The translations under genes were made by a program, and so were the position numbers. The notes beneath the pieces were generated by a model. It was not told where the DNA came from and made no database searches. It saw only the letters and a program-made list of their open reading frames with translations. From Ensifer oleiphilus (GTDB lineage Bacteria; Pseudomonadota; Alphaproteobacteria; Rhizobiales; Rhizobiaceae), in the NCBI RefSeq assembly GCF_013371465.1, contig NZ_JABWDU010000012.1, positions 78,129 to 142,128 on the forward strand: DNA of 64,000 bases. The letters run 5' to 3'. Every line of letters starts with the position of its first letter. The first letter of the stretch is position 1. This document shows positions 46,683 through 55,617 of this stretch, piece after piece.

Positions 46683-47948
46683 ATGAAGACCGCGAGAACC
46701 ATAGCTGCATTAGCCGGCGTCGCCTATGGCGCCCTTTCGCTCTGCGCCACCGCTCAAGCCGCAGAGTTGCGCATGGCCTGGTGGGGTGGCGACAGCCGCC
46801 ACGTGGCCACCCAAAAGGCGACCGCCGCCTGCGGCCAGAAATATGGCCACACGGTCAAGGGCGAGTTTACAGGCTTCGACGGCTATCTCGAAAAACTGAC
46901 GACCCAGATGGCCGGCAGGACCGAGGCCGACATCGTCCAGGTCAACTGGCCGTGGTTGCCTTTGTTTTCCAAGAACGGCGAAGGGTTCGCCGATCTGCGT
47001 ACGTTGAAGGCAATCGATCTGTCCAACTGGACGGAGGGCGATCTCGCGGCCGGCTCGATGAACGGGGTCCTGCAGGGCCTCTCGGTCTCGACGACGGGGC
47101 GCGTCTTCTTCTTCAACGCGACCACGTTCGAGAAGGCTGGCGTCGATATCCCCAAGAATTGGGACGAGTTTTTCGCCGCGACCGCCACCATCAAGGAAAA
47201 GCTCGGCAAGGACCACTACACCTTCAACGCGGTCAAGGAGACCGCCCAGCTGCTGGTGACGCTCGCCGTCGTGCAGAAGACAGGCAAGGATCTCGTCGAC
47301 CAGACAAGCAGTCGTGTTGCCTGGACGCCCGAGGAGCTCGCCGAAGGCATTTCCTTCCTCGGCAAGCTGGTGGAGACCGGCGCAATCCGTTCTCAAAAGG
47401 AAGAGGCAGCCGACGGCAACGTCAATCTGTTCGAAAAGCCCGCCTGGGCCGAAGGCAAGGTCGCCGGTTCCTATGAGTGGGATTCCACCTATTCCAAGTA
47501 CGCCGATCCGCTGAAGGACGGCCAGGTCCTGAAACCGGTGCCGATGCTGAAGCTGGCGGACGCGGTGACCGAAGGCGTCTATCGCAAACCGTCCATGGTG
47601 TTCTCGATCTCCAAGAACTCGAAAAATCCGGAAGCTGCCGCACAGATCGTCAACTGCCTGCTGAACGAGCCGGAAGGCATCGACGCTCTTGGTACATCGC
47701 GTGGGCTTCCCGCATCGAAGGCCGCCGCTGCCCGGCTTGGCGACAAGGGTGAGGCGGAGGTTCGTGCCGCCAACGCCATCGTCATGGCCGCGACAGGGCC
47801 GTCGGTTTCACCCTTCAACGAGCATCCGGAAATCCGGGCGGCCTTTATCGATACGCTTGAGGAATACGCCTACGGCCAGATCACCGCGGAAGAGGGCGCC
47901 CAGCAGATCATCGACACCGTGAACGACGTTCTCGCCGAATTCGACTGA
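46683..47948 (+). CDS. togB: Oligogalacturonide-type ABC transporter binding protein
   Basis: This 421-residue periplasmic family-1 binding protein has a signal peptide ([21 protein letters not shown]). The N-terminal mature sequence [13 protein letters not shown], followed by [37 protein letters not shown], closely follows the wording I remember for TogB of Dickeya. The mature protein is predicted to bind unsaturated or saturated oligogalacturonides. A strong intercistronic hairpin follows its stop, as is common for highly expressed binding proteins. Confidence 0.85.
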   Translation: MKTARTIAALAGVAYGALSLCATAQAAELRMAWWGGDSRHVATQKATAACGQKYGHTVKGEFTGFDGYLEKLTTQMAGRTEADIVQVNWPWLPLFSKNGEGFADLRTLKAIDLSNWTEGDLAAGSMNGVLQGLSVSTTGRVFFFNATTFEKAGVDIPKNWDEFFAATATIKEKLGKDHYTFNAVKETAQLLVTLAVVQKTGKDLVDQTSSRVAWTPEELAEGISFLGKLVETGAIRSQKEEAADGNVNLFEKPAWAEGKVAGSYEWDSTYSKYADPLKDGQVLKPVPMLKLADAVTEGVYRKPSMVFSISKNSKNPEAAAQIVNCLLNEPEGIDALGTSRGLPASKAAAARLGDKGEAEVRAANAIVMAATGPSVSPFNEHPEIRAAFIDTLEEYAYGQITAEEGAQQIIDTVNDVLAEFD

Positions 47949-47960
47949 TCGCCAACATTG

Positions 47961-47984
47961 CCCGCCGCGGGCGACCGCGGCGGG
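47961..47984 (+). terminator. Intercistronic hairpin after togB
   Basis: CCCGCCGCGG/CCGCGGCGGG arms around a GCGA loop, 12 bp after the togB stop and without a T run. It is more likely an mRNA-stabilising element that reduces read-through into the hydrolase genes than a full terminator. Confidence 0.6.
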
Positions 47985-48024
47985 GCTTGCGCCCGTCTCA
48001 CGGGCACGGAACACGAGGCAAGAC

Positions 48025-49578
48025 ATGATCCGACCTTCCATCATCGCGCGCTCGGCGCGAACGGCGGCGCTATGCCTGCCGGCGCCCGGTGCACATTACT
48101 GGCTTTGCGAAAAGACGGCCTGGCGGCTGTCGTCGCCGGATGATGCCAGGGACTTGCAGCAGGGAGTCGCCGACACTGTCGTGACCCTGTTGCATGGACT
48201 TCATCCCGCGCGCCGTTACCGCTTCGAGGCGGAAGGGTTTCAGCCGGTGTCCTTCCGGACCACGCCCTGCGCTGGTCTCATCGATGCCGCCGATTTCGGC
48301 CTGTTGCCCGACATCGCGCCCGCCGATCTGGATGGTGCTGGCGCCAATGCCGCAGCACTTGCCGAGGCGATCGCAGCGGTCCCGAGTGGCGGTACGCTTT
48401 ACCTCGGTGCGGGGCAATGGACGTCGTTGCCGGTCGGTCTCAGGGGGCAGAGGACCTTGCATCTTGCGGAAGGGGCGATCCTTCAAGCGCCGTCCGAGCG
48501 CACCGGTTGGCCGATCCTGCCTGCTCACGACCATAGCGGCCGCATGCTCGGCAGCTGGGAAGGCCTTCCTGCGGCTTGTTTTGCCGCACCGATACATGCG
48601 GTAGCGGTGGAAAAACTAGTGATCGAGGGTCGTGGTATCCTCGATGGCTCCGGCGACAGGGGCGACTGGTGGCGTTGGCCGAAGGAGACGCGCGATGGCG
48701 CGCGGCGCCCGCGCGGTCTGCATCTGATTTCCTGCCGTGACGTAACCCTTCTTGGCTTCACGATCCGCAACGCGCCGTCCTGGACGATTCATCCGCAGGG
48801 CTGCGAGCGTCTGACGGCTGCCGGGCTGAGCATTATCGCTCCACCTGATAGCCCGAACACGGATGGTTTCAATCCCGAAAGCTGCCGCGATGTCACGATT
48901 ACAGGTGTGCGTTTCTCGGTCGGCGACGATTGCATCGCGGTCAAGGCCGGCAAGCGTGGTCCGAACGGCGAGGATGATCACCTGATGGAAACACGCAACG
49001 TTCGCGTCAGCCATTGCCTGATGGAACGCGGCCATGGCGGGCTGGTGATCGGCTCGGAGATGTCCGGTGGCGTGCATGACGTCTGCGTCGAGGATTGCGA
49101 GATGATCGGCACGGATCGCGGCCTGCGGCTGAAGACCCGTCGCGGTCGCGGCGGCTCGATCACCAATATCGCCATGCGCCGTGTGCGTCTGGATGGCGTC
49201 GAAACCGCGCTCTCGGTCAACGCCCACTACCATTGCGATGCCGACGGCCACGATCCTTGGGTGCAAAGCCGTGAGCCGGCCGCCGTCAGTTCCGCGACGC
49301 CGGTCATCGACGGCGTAACCATCGAGGACGTCGAGATCCGTAGGCTCGCCCACGCCGCAGGCGCGTTTCTCGGTCTGCCCGAAGCGCCGGTACGCAACGT
49401 CAGTATCCGCCGTCTGAAAATCGTTTCGCGCGATCCCGAGGCAATCGCGACGCCGCCGATCATGGCCGACCACGTCCGGCCCATGCGCCATGAGGGGCTC
49501 GTCGTCGAGCAAGCCGAAATCGACTGCGATGACCCCGCCTTGATCAGTGCCGCCTCCGTCTCCCTTTCCTTTGAATGA
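48025..49578 (+). CDS. GH28 polygalacturonase-type hydrolase
   Basis: This 517-residue protein is a right-handed beta-helix GH28. The four hallmarks are present: NTD at 278-280, the catalytic aspartates D301-D302 ([11 protein letters not shown]), H337 in [15 protein letters not shown], and RLK at 368-370. The first 95 residues are outside the catalytic domain and look like the beta-sandwich found in exo-polygalacturonases. No signal peptide is visible, so it probably acts in the cytoplasm on imported oligogalacturonides as an exo-enzyme. It lies between togB and the GH105 gene. Confidence 0.93.
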   Translation: MIRPSIIARSARTAALCLPAPGAHYWLCEKTAWRLSSPDDARDLQQGVADTVVTLLHGLHPARRYRFEAEGFQPVSFRTTPCAGLIDAADFGLLPDIAPADLDGAGANAAALAEAIAAVPSGGTLYLGAGQWTSLPVGLRGQRTLHLAEGAILQAPSERTGWPILPAHDHSGRMLGSWEGLPAACFAAPIHAVAVEKLVIEGRGILDGSGDRGDWWRWPKETRDGARRPRGLHLISCRDVTLLGFTIRNAPSWTIHPQGCERLTAAGLSIIAPPDSPNTDGFNPESCRDVTITGVRFSVGDDCIAVKAGKRGPNGEDDHLMETRNVRVSHCLMERGHGGLVIGSEMSGGVHDVCVEDCEMIGTDRGLRLKTRRGRGGSITNIAMRRVRLDGVETALSVNAHYHCDADGHDPWVQSREPAAVSSATPVIDGVTIEDVEIRRLAHAAGAFLGLPEAPVRNVSIRRLKIVSRDPEAIATPPIMADHVRPMRHEGLVVEQAEIDCDDPALISAASVSLSFE

Positions 49579-49587
49579 GATCCGCCC

Positions 49588-50688
49588 GTGAACCCGACAG
49601 ACTATTTCGATGAATTCGCCAAGCGCTATGCCCGCTACAAGGGGGGGAGCTGGTGTTACGAGGATGGATGTGTCTATCGCGGCCTCATTCATCTCTTTGA
49701 AGCGACAGGCGATGCGCGCTGGAAAGCGCATCTGCACCGACTTGCAGATCCGCAGATCGCGGCAGACGGTGCGCTTTCGGGTTATGATCGTGACGAATAC
49801 AATATCGACCACATCCTCGCAGGGCGGGCCTTGTTCGCGCTAGCCGCAGGGGCTGACGATCCCCGCTACCGTCTGGCTGCCGATCGCCTGGCCTGCCAAC
49901 TGGCAAGCCATCCCCGCATCGCTGCCGGCAACTATTGGCACAAGAAGCGTTATCCGCATCAGGTATGGCTGGACGGGCTCTACATGGGGCTGCCGTTTCA
50001 GATCGAGTACGGCAAATCCACCGGCCGCGCCGGCCTGATCGCCGACGCGCTGCAGCAGTTCTCGACGGCTCTGGCATTAACGGCAACAGCGGGCGGCCTC
50101 TATGTCCATGGCTATGACGACAGCCGTCAACAGCGCTGGGCCAACCCGGTGACCGGTCAGTCTGCCGCCGTCTGGGCACGCGCGGTCGGTTGGCTGGCCA
50201 TGGCGCTGGTCGATGCATTGGTCATGCTGCCGGCCGACGAGGCCACGGCTTCGCTACGCCAACGCACCGGCAGCCTTCTGATGGAGATCAAGACCCGCCA
50301 GGTGGCTTCCACCGGTCTCTGGCCGCAGGTGCTCGACGCGCCGGATCTCGAGGGCAATTACGAGGAGAGCTCAGCATCGGCCATGTTCGCCTACGCACTC
50401 ATGCGCTCTGCTCGCCATGGTCTGCTCGCGCCGGATAGCACAGAAACCTTGGGCGCGGCCGGTAGACGAGCGCTCGATGCCCTCCTGGATACCCGGATCG
50501 TTGCAGATTCCAAAGGCGTCACTCGTTTTACAACCATCGTTCACGTCGCCGGTCTTGGCGGCTTTGAGGGCAATTATCGCGATGGTTCGCCTGGGTACTA
50601 CCTCAAGGAGCCTGTCGTTGCCGATGACGCCAAAGGTGTCGGGCCGCTGATGATGGCCTATGCCGAAAGCTTGATGGCCGGCTCCTAG
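49588..50688 (+). CDS. GH105 unsaturated galacturonyl/rhamnogalacturonyl hydrolase
   Basis: This 366-residue alpha/alpha-barrel enzyme has a core HQVWLDGLYMGLPF (residues 124-137) holding the general-acid Asp129 and neighbouring His124. These align with the catalytic Asp and His of YteR/YesR. Such enzymes remove the unsaturated uronic acid left by pectate or rhamnogalacturonan lyases, giving the substrate of KdgF. It starts at GTG 49588, nine bases after the GH28 stop. It has no signal peptide and is probably cytoplasmic. Confidence 0.93.
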   Translation: MNPTDYFDEFAKRYARYKGGSWCYEDGCVYRGLIHLFEATGDARWKAHLHRLADPQIAADGALSGYDRDEYNIDHILAGRALFALAAGADDPRYRLAADRLACQLASHPRIAAGNYWHKKRYPHQVWLDGLYMGLPFQIEYGKSTGRAGLIADALQQFSTALALTATAGGLYVHGYDDSRQQRWANPVTGQSAAVWARAVGWLAMALVDALVMLPADEATASLRQRTGSLLMEIKTRQVASTGLWPQVLDAPDLEGNYEESSASAMFAYALMRSARHGLLAPDSTETLGAAGRRALDALLDTRIVADSKGVTRFTTIVHVAGLGGFEGNYRDGSPGYYLKEPVVADDAKGVGPLMMAYAESLMAGS

Positions 50689-50762
50689 AGTATTTCCGGA
50701 ACAAGGGTGAAGCGGTTCTGCGGGAGAAAACGCGTAGAAGCGGAGAGGGAGAACGCTTCTAC
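50686..50762. repeat. Rhizobium-type intergenic repeat, copy 2
   Basis: TAGAGTATTTCCGGAACAAG, then GTGAAGCGGTT and a long AAAACGCGTAGAAGCG stretch, resembles the common rhizobial intergenic repeat and is a diverged relative of 24156-24239. It overlaps the GH105 stop codon. An open frame within it (50707-50898) is not considered coding. Confidence 0.55.
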
Positions 50763-51026
50763 GATCCCGCCCTGGTCGGAAACGCTCCAGGCCTTTGGGA
50801 TTGATGAACGCGGCATTGCCGCGCTGATTGTGTGCGAGACGGGGCGATCACTTTGCCGTTATCGCGACGCGGGTTCGAAAATAACCCCTAAGAATTAATT
50901 GATTTTCGGAGCGATGCTCGTAGACTTAATCTGCGAGGCTCCACCTGGTCTTGACGAGATTTGCTAACAAACTGGGCATATTGAGGCGTCTACGCTCGAT
51001 ATTTGCAGGTCAGAGATTTAGTCAAC

Positions 51027-51067
51027 GAACGAGCCCTGGTTGCTAGCCTAGCCGCCAGGGCTCGTTC
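51027..51067. terminator. Strong bidirectional hairpin between the two catabolic islands
   Basis: Thirteen-base perfect arms, GAACGAGCCCTGG and CCAGGGCTCGTTC, flank a 15-base loop that itself is nearly palindromic (GCTAGCCTAGC). TATTTT follows on the plus strand. It lies 338 bp after GH105 and 92 bp before the end of the leftward aldolase gene. The 50763-51026 and 51068-51159 stretches hold no supported gene. Confidence 0.75.
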
Positions 51068-51159
51068 TATTTTGACGCGGCTCCTGAACGCAGACGTTAC
51101 AGTCTTCGCCTGTGTTAAGCGGTTCCCGCCTCTCGATCGAAGTGGGGAGCAATCGCCGG

Positions 51160-52041
51160 TTACAAGAGTTCGTACCGGCGCAGAATTTCCTCGATCTGGG
51201 CGTCCTGCTCCTTGTTGGGCAAAAGAGCGGGTTGTCTGCTGGCGCCGACCGAGGCGTCCTGCAGATAGAGCGAGCGCTTGACCATCGCTGGCGCGAAGCC
51301 CAGCGCATAGAGATCCGTGCGGAAGGCAGAATAGATCGCCTGCTGCCGTTTGGCTTCGGCGATGTCGCCTGAATTGAACGCTGCCAAAATGCCCGCTAGC
51401 ACGTTGGGCATGGCATTACCCAGGCCCGAGATGCAGCCGGCGGCGCCATTCTGCAGCGCCCACAGCACCAGATGATCAGGGCCGGAGTAGACTTCGAAGC
51501 CTTCCACGTCTTTGGCCACTTCCAGATAGGCCTCAAGCGTCTCCTTGGCACCACCGGAATCCTTGATGCCGGCGATGTTGCCGTGGCGCGACAGCGTGCG
51601 TGCGGTCTCAGGCTCGATGTGGTTCTGCGTGCGGGCCGGAATATCGTAGAGATAGACGGGAGTTTTGACCGCATCGGCAACGGTCGAAAAATGACGGACC
51701 AGGCCGTCCTGGGTGCAGGCGATGAAGAAAGGCGTGATCACGGCGATGCCGTCGACGCCGATGCGGTCGAATTCATGCGCAAGTTTCAGCGTTTCGAACG
51801 TGGCGGGCATGCCGGCATTGACGATCACCTTGGCGCGTCCACCGACCTCATCGACCACTTCCTCCGTCAGGCGCACCTTCTCTTCGAAGGTGAGAGCGCT
51901 GAAGTCGCCATTGGTTCCGGCGCACATGATGTTGTTGCCGGCGTCGACCTGGCGACGCACCTGCGCGCGTGTTGCTTCGTAATTGATGGTCTCATCGTCG
52001 TTGAAGCAGGTGACGAGCGCGACAAAGGCTTGCTTGGACAT
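51160..52041 (-). CDS. DapA-family keto-acid aldolase (function unassigned)
   Basis: This 293-residue dihydrodipicolinate-synthase/N-acetylneuraminate-lyase superfamily protein has Schiff-base K160 (GIKDSGG), Tyr132 (LYDIPART) and a substrate loop CAGTNGDFSAL in place of GTTGE. The family cleaves or condenses pyruvate-derived 2-keto acids. Candidates are N-acetylneuraminate, KDG, 2-keto-3-deoxyoctonate or related sugars. It is the last gene of the six-gene leftward operon with a dipeptide-family transporter. The function cannot be fixed by sequence. Confidence 0.88.
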   Translation of the reverse strand: MSKQAFVALVTCFNDDETINYEATRAQVRRQVDAGNNIMCAGTNGDFSALTFEEKVRLTEEVVDEVGGRAKVIVNAGMPATFETLKLAHEFDRIGVDGIAVITPFFIACTQDGLVRHFSTVADAVKTPVYLYDIPARTQNHIEPETARTLSRHGNIAGIKDSGGAKETLEAYLEVAKDVEGFEVYSGPDHLVLWALQNGAAGCISGLGNAMPNVLAGILAAFNSGDIAEAKRQQAIYSAFRTDLYALGFAPAMVKRSLYLQDASVGASRQPALLPNKEQDAQIEEILRRYELL

Positions 52042-52068
52042 TTCGGTCTCCAGGGATTGGGGGGCGCC

Positions 52069-53688
52069 TCAGGAGGCGCATTCGAGCCGGGCGGCGCGAT
52101 TGGCCGCCTGAACATCGGGGTCGGGATCAAGGCCGGCCGCCAAAAGCGCGCGGGTATAGTCCTGGCGCGGGGTTTCGAACACCTCCTGCACCGTGCCGAG
52201 TTCCACGACATGGCCTTTCTGCATCACCATGACGTGGTCGGCGAAGTCCCGAACGACGGGAAGGTCGTGTGCAATGAAGATGAAGGCGATGCCCATGTCC
52301 TTACGAAGCTTGTCGAGCAGGGCGATGACCTGGGCCTGTACCGAGACGTCAAGCGCTGAAACCGCTTCGTCGCAGATGATCAATTGCGGTTCGAGGGCGA
52401 GGGCACGCGCGATGGCGATGCGCTGGCGCTGACCGCCGGAGAACTGATGCGGATATCGGCCCATGTGTTCCGGCCCGAGACCCACCTGAACCAACAGTTC
52501 GGCCACACGTTCGCGCCATTTCGCCTTGGGCAGGATGTCCGGGTGGATGACCCAGGCCTCGGAGATCAGCTGGTAAACGGTCATGCGCGGGTTGAGCGAC
52601 TGAGTGGGGTCCTGGAACACCATCTGAAGGTCGCGCCGCAGCTTGTAGAGTTCCGCCGGTGATAGCTGGAAAAGGTCACGGCCCTTCCAGAGCGCGCTAC
52701 CACTGTCGGGCTCGTCCAGCCGGAGGAGAATGCGGGCGAGGGTGGATTTACCCGAGCCGCTCTCGCCGACAACGGCCATGGTCTCGCCCGGCATAAGGTC
52801 GAAGGAGATGCCCTTCAGCGCTTCGAAACTGCCGTAGTGCTTGCGCACCTCGCGCACCGACAGAACCGGCTCGCCACGTGCGCCGGGGCTGTGCATCTTG
52901 CCTTTCCCGGGGGCGGCGGCGATCAGCTTGCGGGTGTAGGGGTGTTGAGGGTTCTTGTAGACCTCGCGCACCGTTCCCGCCTCGACCAGTTCGCCCTTCT
53001 CCATCACCACAACGCGGTCAGCGACCTCGGCGACGACGCCGAGGTCGTGGGTGATGATGAGAACCGCCATGCCGGTTTCCTGCTGCAGCTCTTCTAGGAG
53101 AGCCAGCACTTCGGCCTGCACCGTCACGTCGAGCGCCGTCGTCGGCTCGTCGGCGATCAGCAAATCGGGGCGAAGCGCAAGCGCCATGGCAATCATGACG
53201 CGCTGGCGCTGGCCGCCGGAAAATTCGTGCGGATACTTGTCGAGCGACTTTTCCGGCTCGGGAATGCCGACGCGGGTGAGCAGGCGGAGCGCCTCGGTTT
53301 GGGCAGCGGCGCTCGCTGCACCATGGGTCGTCAATGCCTCGCGTATCTGCCAGCCGACGGTGTACACCGGGTTCAGATGGCTGAGCGGATCCTGGAAGAT
53401 CATCGCAATGCGACGGCCGTTCACCTCGCGTCGCTTATGTGCCGGCATCTTCAGAAGGTCGACGCCGTCGAGCAGGATCTCGCCCGAACTGATGCGCCCC
53501 GGCGGCATGTCGATCAGGTTCATGATCGCCGATGAGGAAACCGACTTGCCCGATCCGCTCTCGCCGAGAATCGCGAGCGTCTCGCCGCGATCGAGATGGT
53601 AGGAGATATTGCGCACCGCTTTGACGACGCCCATGGCAGTGTGAAATTCGACCGAGAGGTTGCGGACTTCCAGCAGATGGTCAGCCAT
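52069..53688 (-). CDS. Fused double ATPase of a dipeptide-family ABC transporter
   Basis: This 539-residue protein has two complete nucleotide domains. Each carries Walker A GESGSGKS (first followed by VSSSA, second by TLARI), an [15 protein letters not shown] or FSGGQRQRIAIARAL signature, and a DEPTTALDV or DEAVSALDV Walker B. It corresponds to a natural DppD-DppF fusion, as in GsiA. The start overlaps the upstream permease by eight bases. It powers import of the ligand bound by the protein at 55618. Confidence 0.94.
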   Translation of the reverse strand: MADHLLEVRNLSVEFHTAMGVVKAVRNISYHLDRGETLAILGESGSGKSVSSSAIMNLIDMPPGRISSGEILLDGVDLLKMPAHKRREVNGRRIAMIFQDPLSHLNPVYTVGWQIREALTTHGAASAAAQTEALRLLTRVGIPEPEKSLDKYPHEFSGGQRQRVMIAMALALRPDLLIADEPTTALDVTVQAEVLALLEELQQETGMAVLIITHDLGVVAEVADRVVVMEKGELVEAGTVREVYKNPQHPYTRKLIAAAPGKGKMHSPGARGEPVLSVREVRKHYGSFEALKGISFDLMPGETMAVVGESGSGKSTLARILLRLDEPDSGSALWKGRDLFQLSPAELYKLRRDLQMVFQDPTQSLNPRMTVYQLISEAWVIHPDILPKAKWRERVAELLVQVGLGPEHMGRYPHQFSGGQRQRIAIARALALEPQLIICDEAVSALDVSVQAQVIALLDKLRKDMGIAFIFIAHDLPVVRDFADHVMVMQKGHVVELGTVQEVFETPRQDYTRALLAAGLDPDPDVQAANRAARLECAS

Positions 53689-54604
53689 TCTTGCGGCCTT
53701 TCATTTCCAGGCGCCAGCGCTGGACGGGATCGAGCGCGATACGCATCCAGTTCGAAAGCAGGTTCAGCGACATCGTGGTCAGGATGATTGCAAGGCCCGG
53801 CCAGAAGGACAGCCACCAGGCATTGGTGAGATATTGCCTGCCTTGGGAGATCATTAGGCCCCAGGTGATCTCGGGCGGCTGGATGCCGATGCCGAGGAAG
53901 GAGAGCGCGCTTTCCGCCAGCATGACATAGGCGAAGTCGAGCGTGGCGAGGGTCGTCAGCGTCGGCAGAACGACCGGCAGGATGTGCCGGAACAGGATGC
54001 GCCTGCTCGATGCGCCCATGACGCGGGCCGCCTGCACGAACATGCGTTCGCGGATCTCCAGCACCTCGGCCCGGGTGGTGCGCAGGTAAACCGGAATGCG
54101 GGTGATCGAGAGAACGAGCATCAGGTTCAGGATCGACGAACCGAGCACATAAAGCACGATCACCGCGATCAGAAGCGACGGGAACGACATGATGACGTCG
54201 GCGAGCCGCATGATGATCTGGTTGATGCGCGGCGAGGAAAACCCGGCAACAAGGCCGAGGGTCGTGCCAACGACGGCGGAGATTGCCACGGCGCCGGCAG
54301 CCACCATGAGGGTGTTTTGTGTTGCCACGATGATTCGGGCGAGCAACGGACGTCCGAGCGCATCCGCCCCCATCCACCAGACCCAGCCGCGTTCCCACTC
54401 GAAAGGGGCGGCATTCCGGCCGCGCAGGTTCTGCTTGGTCGCAAGATCGCCCAGCCAACTCGGGCCGACGATCGCCACGACGAGGATGACAACGAGGAAG
54501 ATGGCGGCACAGAGGGCGAACTTGTCGGCCCACAGCATGCGGGCCATGCGAACCGCAAATCCCGGCTCGGCGGCGATTGTCGTATCTGTCGTCTGTAAGG
54601 TCAT
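53681..54604 (-). CDS. ABC transporter permease (DppC type)
   Basis: This 307-residue inner-membrane protein has a DppC-type core with MGADALGRPLLARII and membrane helices including FALCAAIFLVVILVVAIVG. The EAA loop is RMFVQAARVMGASSRRILFRHILPVVLP. ATG 54604 with GAAGAG before it is preferred to the TTG at 54619 that would otherwise overlap the upstream stop. It pairs with the permease upstream. Confidence 0.93.
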   Translation of the reverse strand: MTLQTTDTTIAAEPGFAVRMARMLWADKFALCAAIFLVVILVVAIVGPSWLGDLATKQNLRGRNAAPFEWERGWVWWMGADALGRPLLARIIVATQNTLMVAAGAVAISAVVGTTLGLVAGFSSPRINQIIMRLADVIMSFPSLLIAVIVLYVLGSSILNLMLVLSITRIPVYLRTTRAEVLEIRERMFVQAARVMGASSRRILFRHILPVVLPTLTTLATLDFAYVMLAESALSFLGIGIQPPEITWGLMISQGRQYLTNAWWLSFWPGLAIILTTMSLNLLSNWMRIALDPVQRWRLEMKGRKNG

Positions 54605-54615
54605 GGCTGAACTCT

Positions 54616-55530
54616 TCAATGACGGATGCGTGGATCGAGCATTGCATAGGCAAAGTCGATCAGCAGGTTCATGACGAAGATCGCGAGCGCGGTGACGAGA
54701 ATGGCGGCGAGCACCACATTGAAGTCACGCTGTAGGATGGAATCGATCATCAGCTTGCCAACGCCGGGAAAGCCGAAAATGGTTTCGACAATGACCGCAC
54801 CGTTCAACAGGCTGGCCGCCTGGTCGCCGATGACGGTGATGACGGGCAGCATGGCGTTGCGCAATGCATGGACGAAGATGATTGGCCCTGATTTGACGCC
54901 CTTGGCGCGGGCCGTCTTCACGTAGGCCGAAGAGAGCGCACTGATCATGGAGCCGCGAACCACCTGGACGATGATGCCGAATGGACGAACGAACAGCACG
55001 CCGATCGGCAGTATCCAGTGCAGCAGCGAGCCTGTGCCCGATGTGGGGAGCCAGGCAAGGTTGACCGAGAAAACCACGATTGCAACAATCGCCAGCCAGA
55101 AGTCCGGTACGGCTGCTCCAATCAGCGATATGACGGAAGAAAGGCGATCGAAAAACCCGCCGGCGCGGAAGGCGGCCAGCGAGCCGACCACGATGGCAGC
55201 GCCGGTCACCAGGGACATGGTGATGGCTGCAAGCCAGAGGGTCCACACGAAAGCTTCCAGAACCACGTCGAGTGCCGGGCGCGCCTTGCGCAGGGATTCG
55301 CCGAAATCGCCGGTTACGACGTCACCGACATAGCGGCCAAACTGGACCATGAGCGGATCGTTAAGGCCGTGGATCTCGCGAAATTGCTGCTTTATTTCCG
55401 CCGAAGCCTCGACGGGAAGGAAAAGCGCAGCAGGATCTCCCGTCAGACGCGACAGGAAGAAGACCATCACGATCAGACCGACCAGGGAAATAAGGCTGGC
55501 CACGGCGCGTTTACGAATGAAACTCATCAT
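54616..55530 (-). CDS. ABC transporter permease (DppB type)
   Basis: This 304-residue inner-membrane protein starts with the DppB helix (VASLISLVGLIVMVFFLSRLTGDPAALF). The EAA loop is SSAYVKTARAKGVKSGPIIFVHALRNAMLPVI, and it ends with ETIFGFPGVGKLMIDSIL. It is separated from the binding-protein gene by an 11-bp-stem hairpin. Confidence 0.93.
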   Translation of the reverse strand: MMSFIRKRAVASLISLVGLIVMVFFLSRLTGDPAALFLPVEASAEIKQQFREIHGLNDPLMVQFGRYVGDVVTGDFGESLRKARPALDVVLEAFVWTLWLAAITMSLVTGAAIVVGSLAAFRAGGFFDRLSSVISLIGAAVPDFWLAIVAIVVFSVNLAWLPTSGTGSLLHWILPIGVLFVRPFGIIVQVVRGSMISALSSAYVKTARAKGVKSGPIIFVHALRNAMLPVITVIGDQAASLLNGAVIVETIFGFPGVGKLMIDSILQRDFNVVLAAILVTALAIFVMNLLIDFAYAMLDPRIRH

Positions 55531-55548
55531 TGTGCCCCTCGCTTGCAG

Positions 55549-55573
55549 AGGCGGCGGGATCCTCCCGCCGCCT
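55549..55573 (-). terminator. Intercistronic hairpin between binding protein and permease genes
   Basis: AGGCGGCGGGA/TCCCGCCGCCT perfect arms enclose a three-base loop. It has no T run, so it is probably an mRNA-processing or stability element keeping the binding protein abundant. Confidence 0.65.
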
Positions 55574-55617
55574 TGATTGCGTCTGTCACTGGCAGTTCTG
55601 GTGATGGCCAGAACGGT

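Noticed and set aside
48616..49812. 398-codon minus-strand frame opposite GH28
   Set aside because: It is the antisense of the GH28 beta-helix, runs into the next gene, and has no motifs.
50707..50898. 63-codon frame after GH105
   Set aside because: It lies inside a repeat-like intergenic sequence, with no ribosome site.
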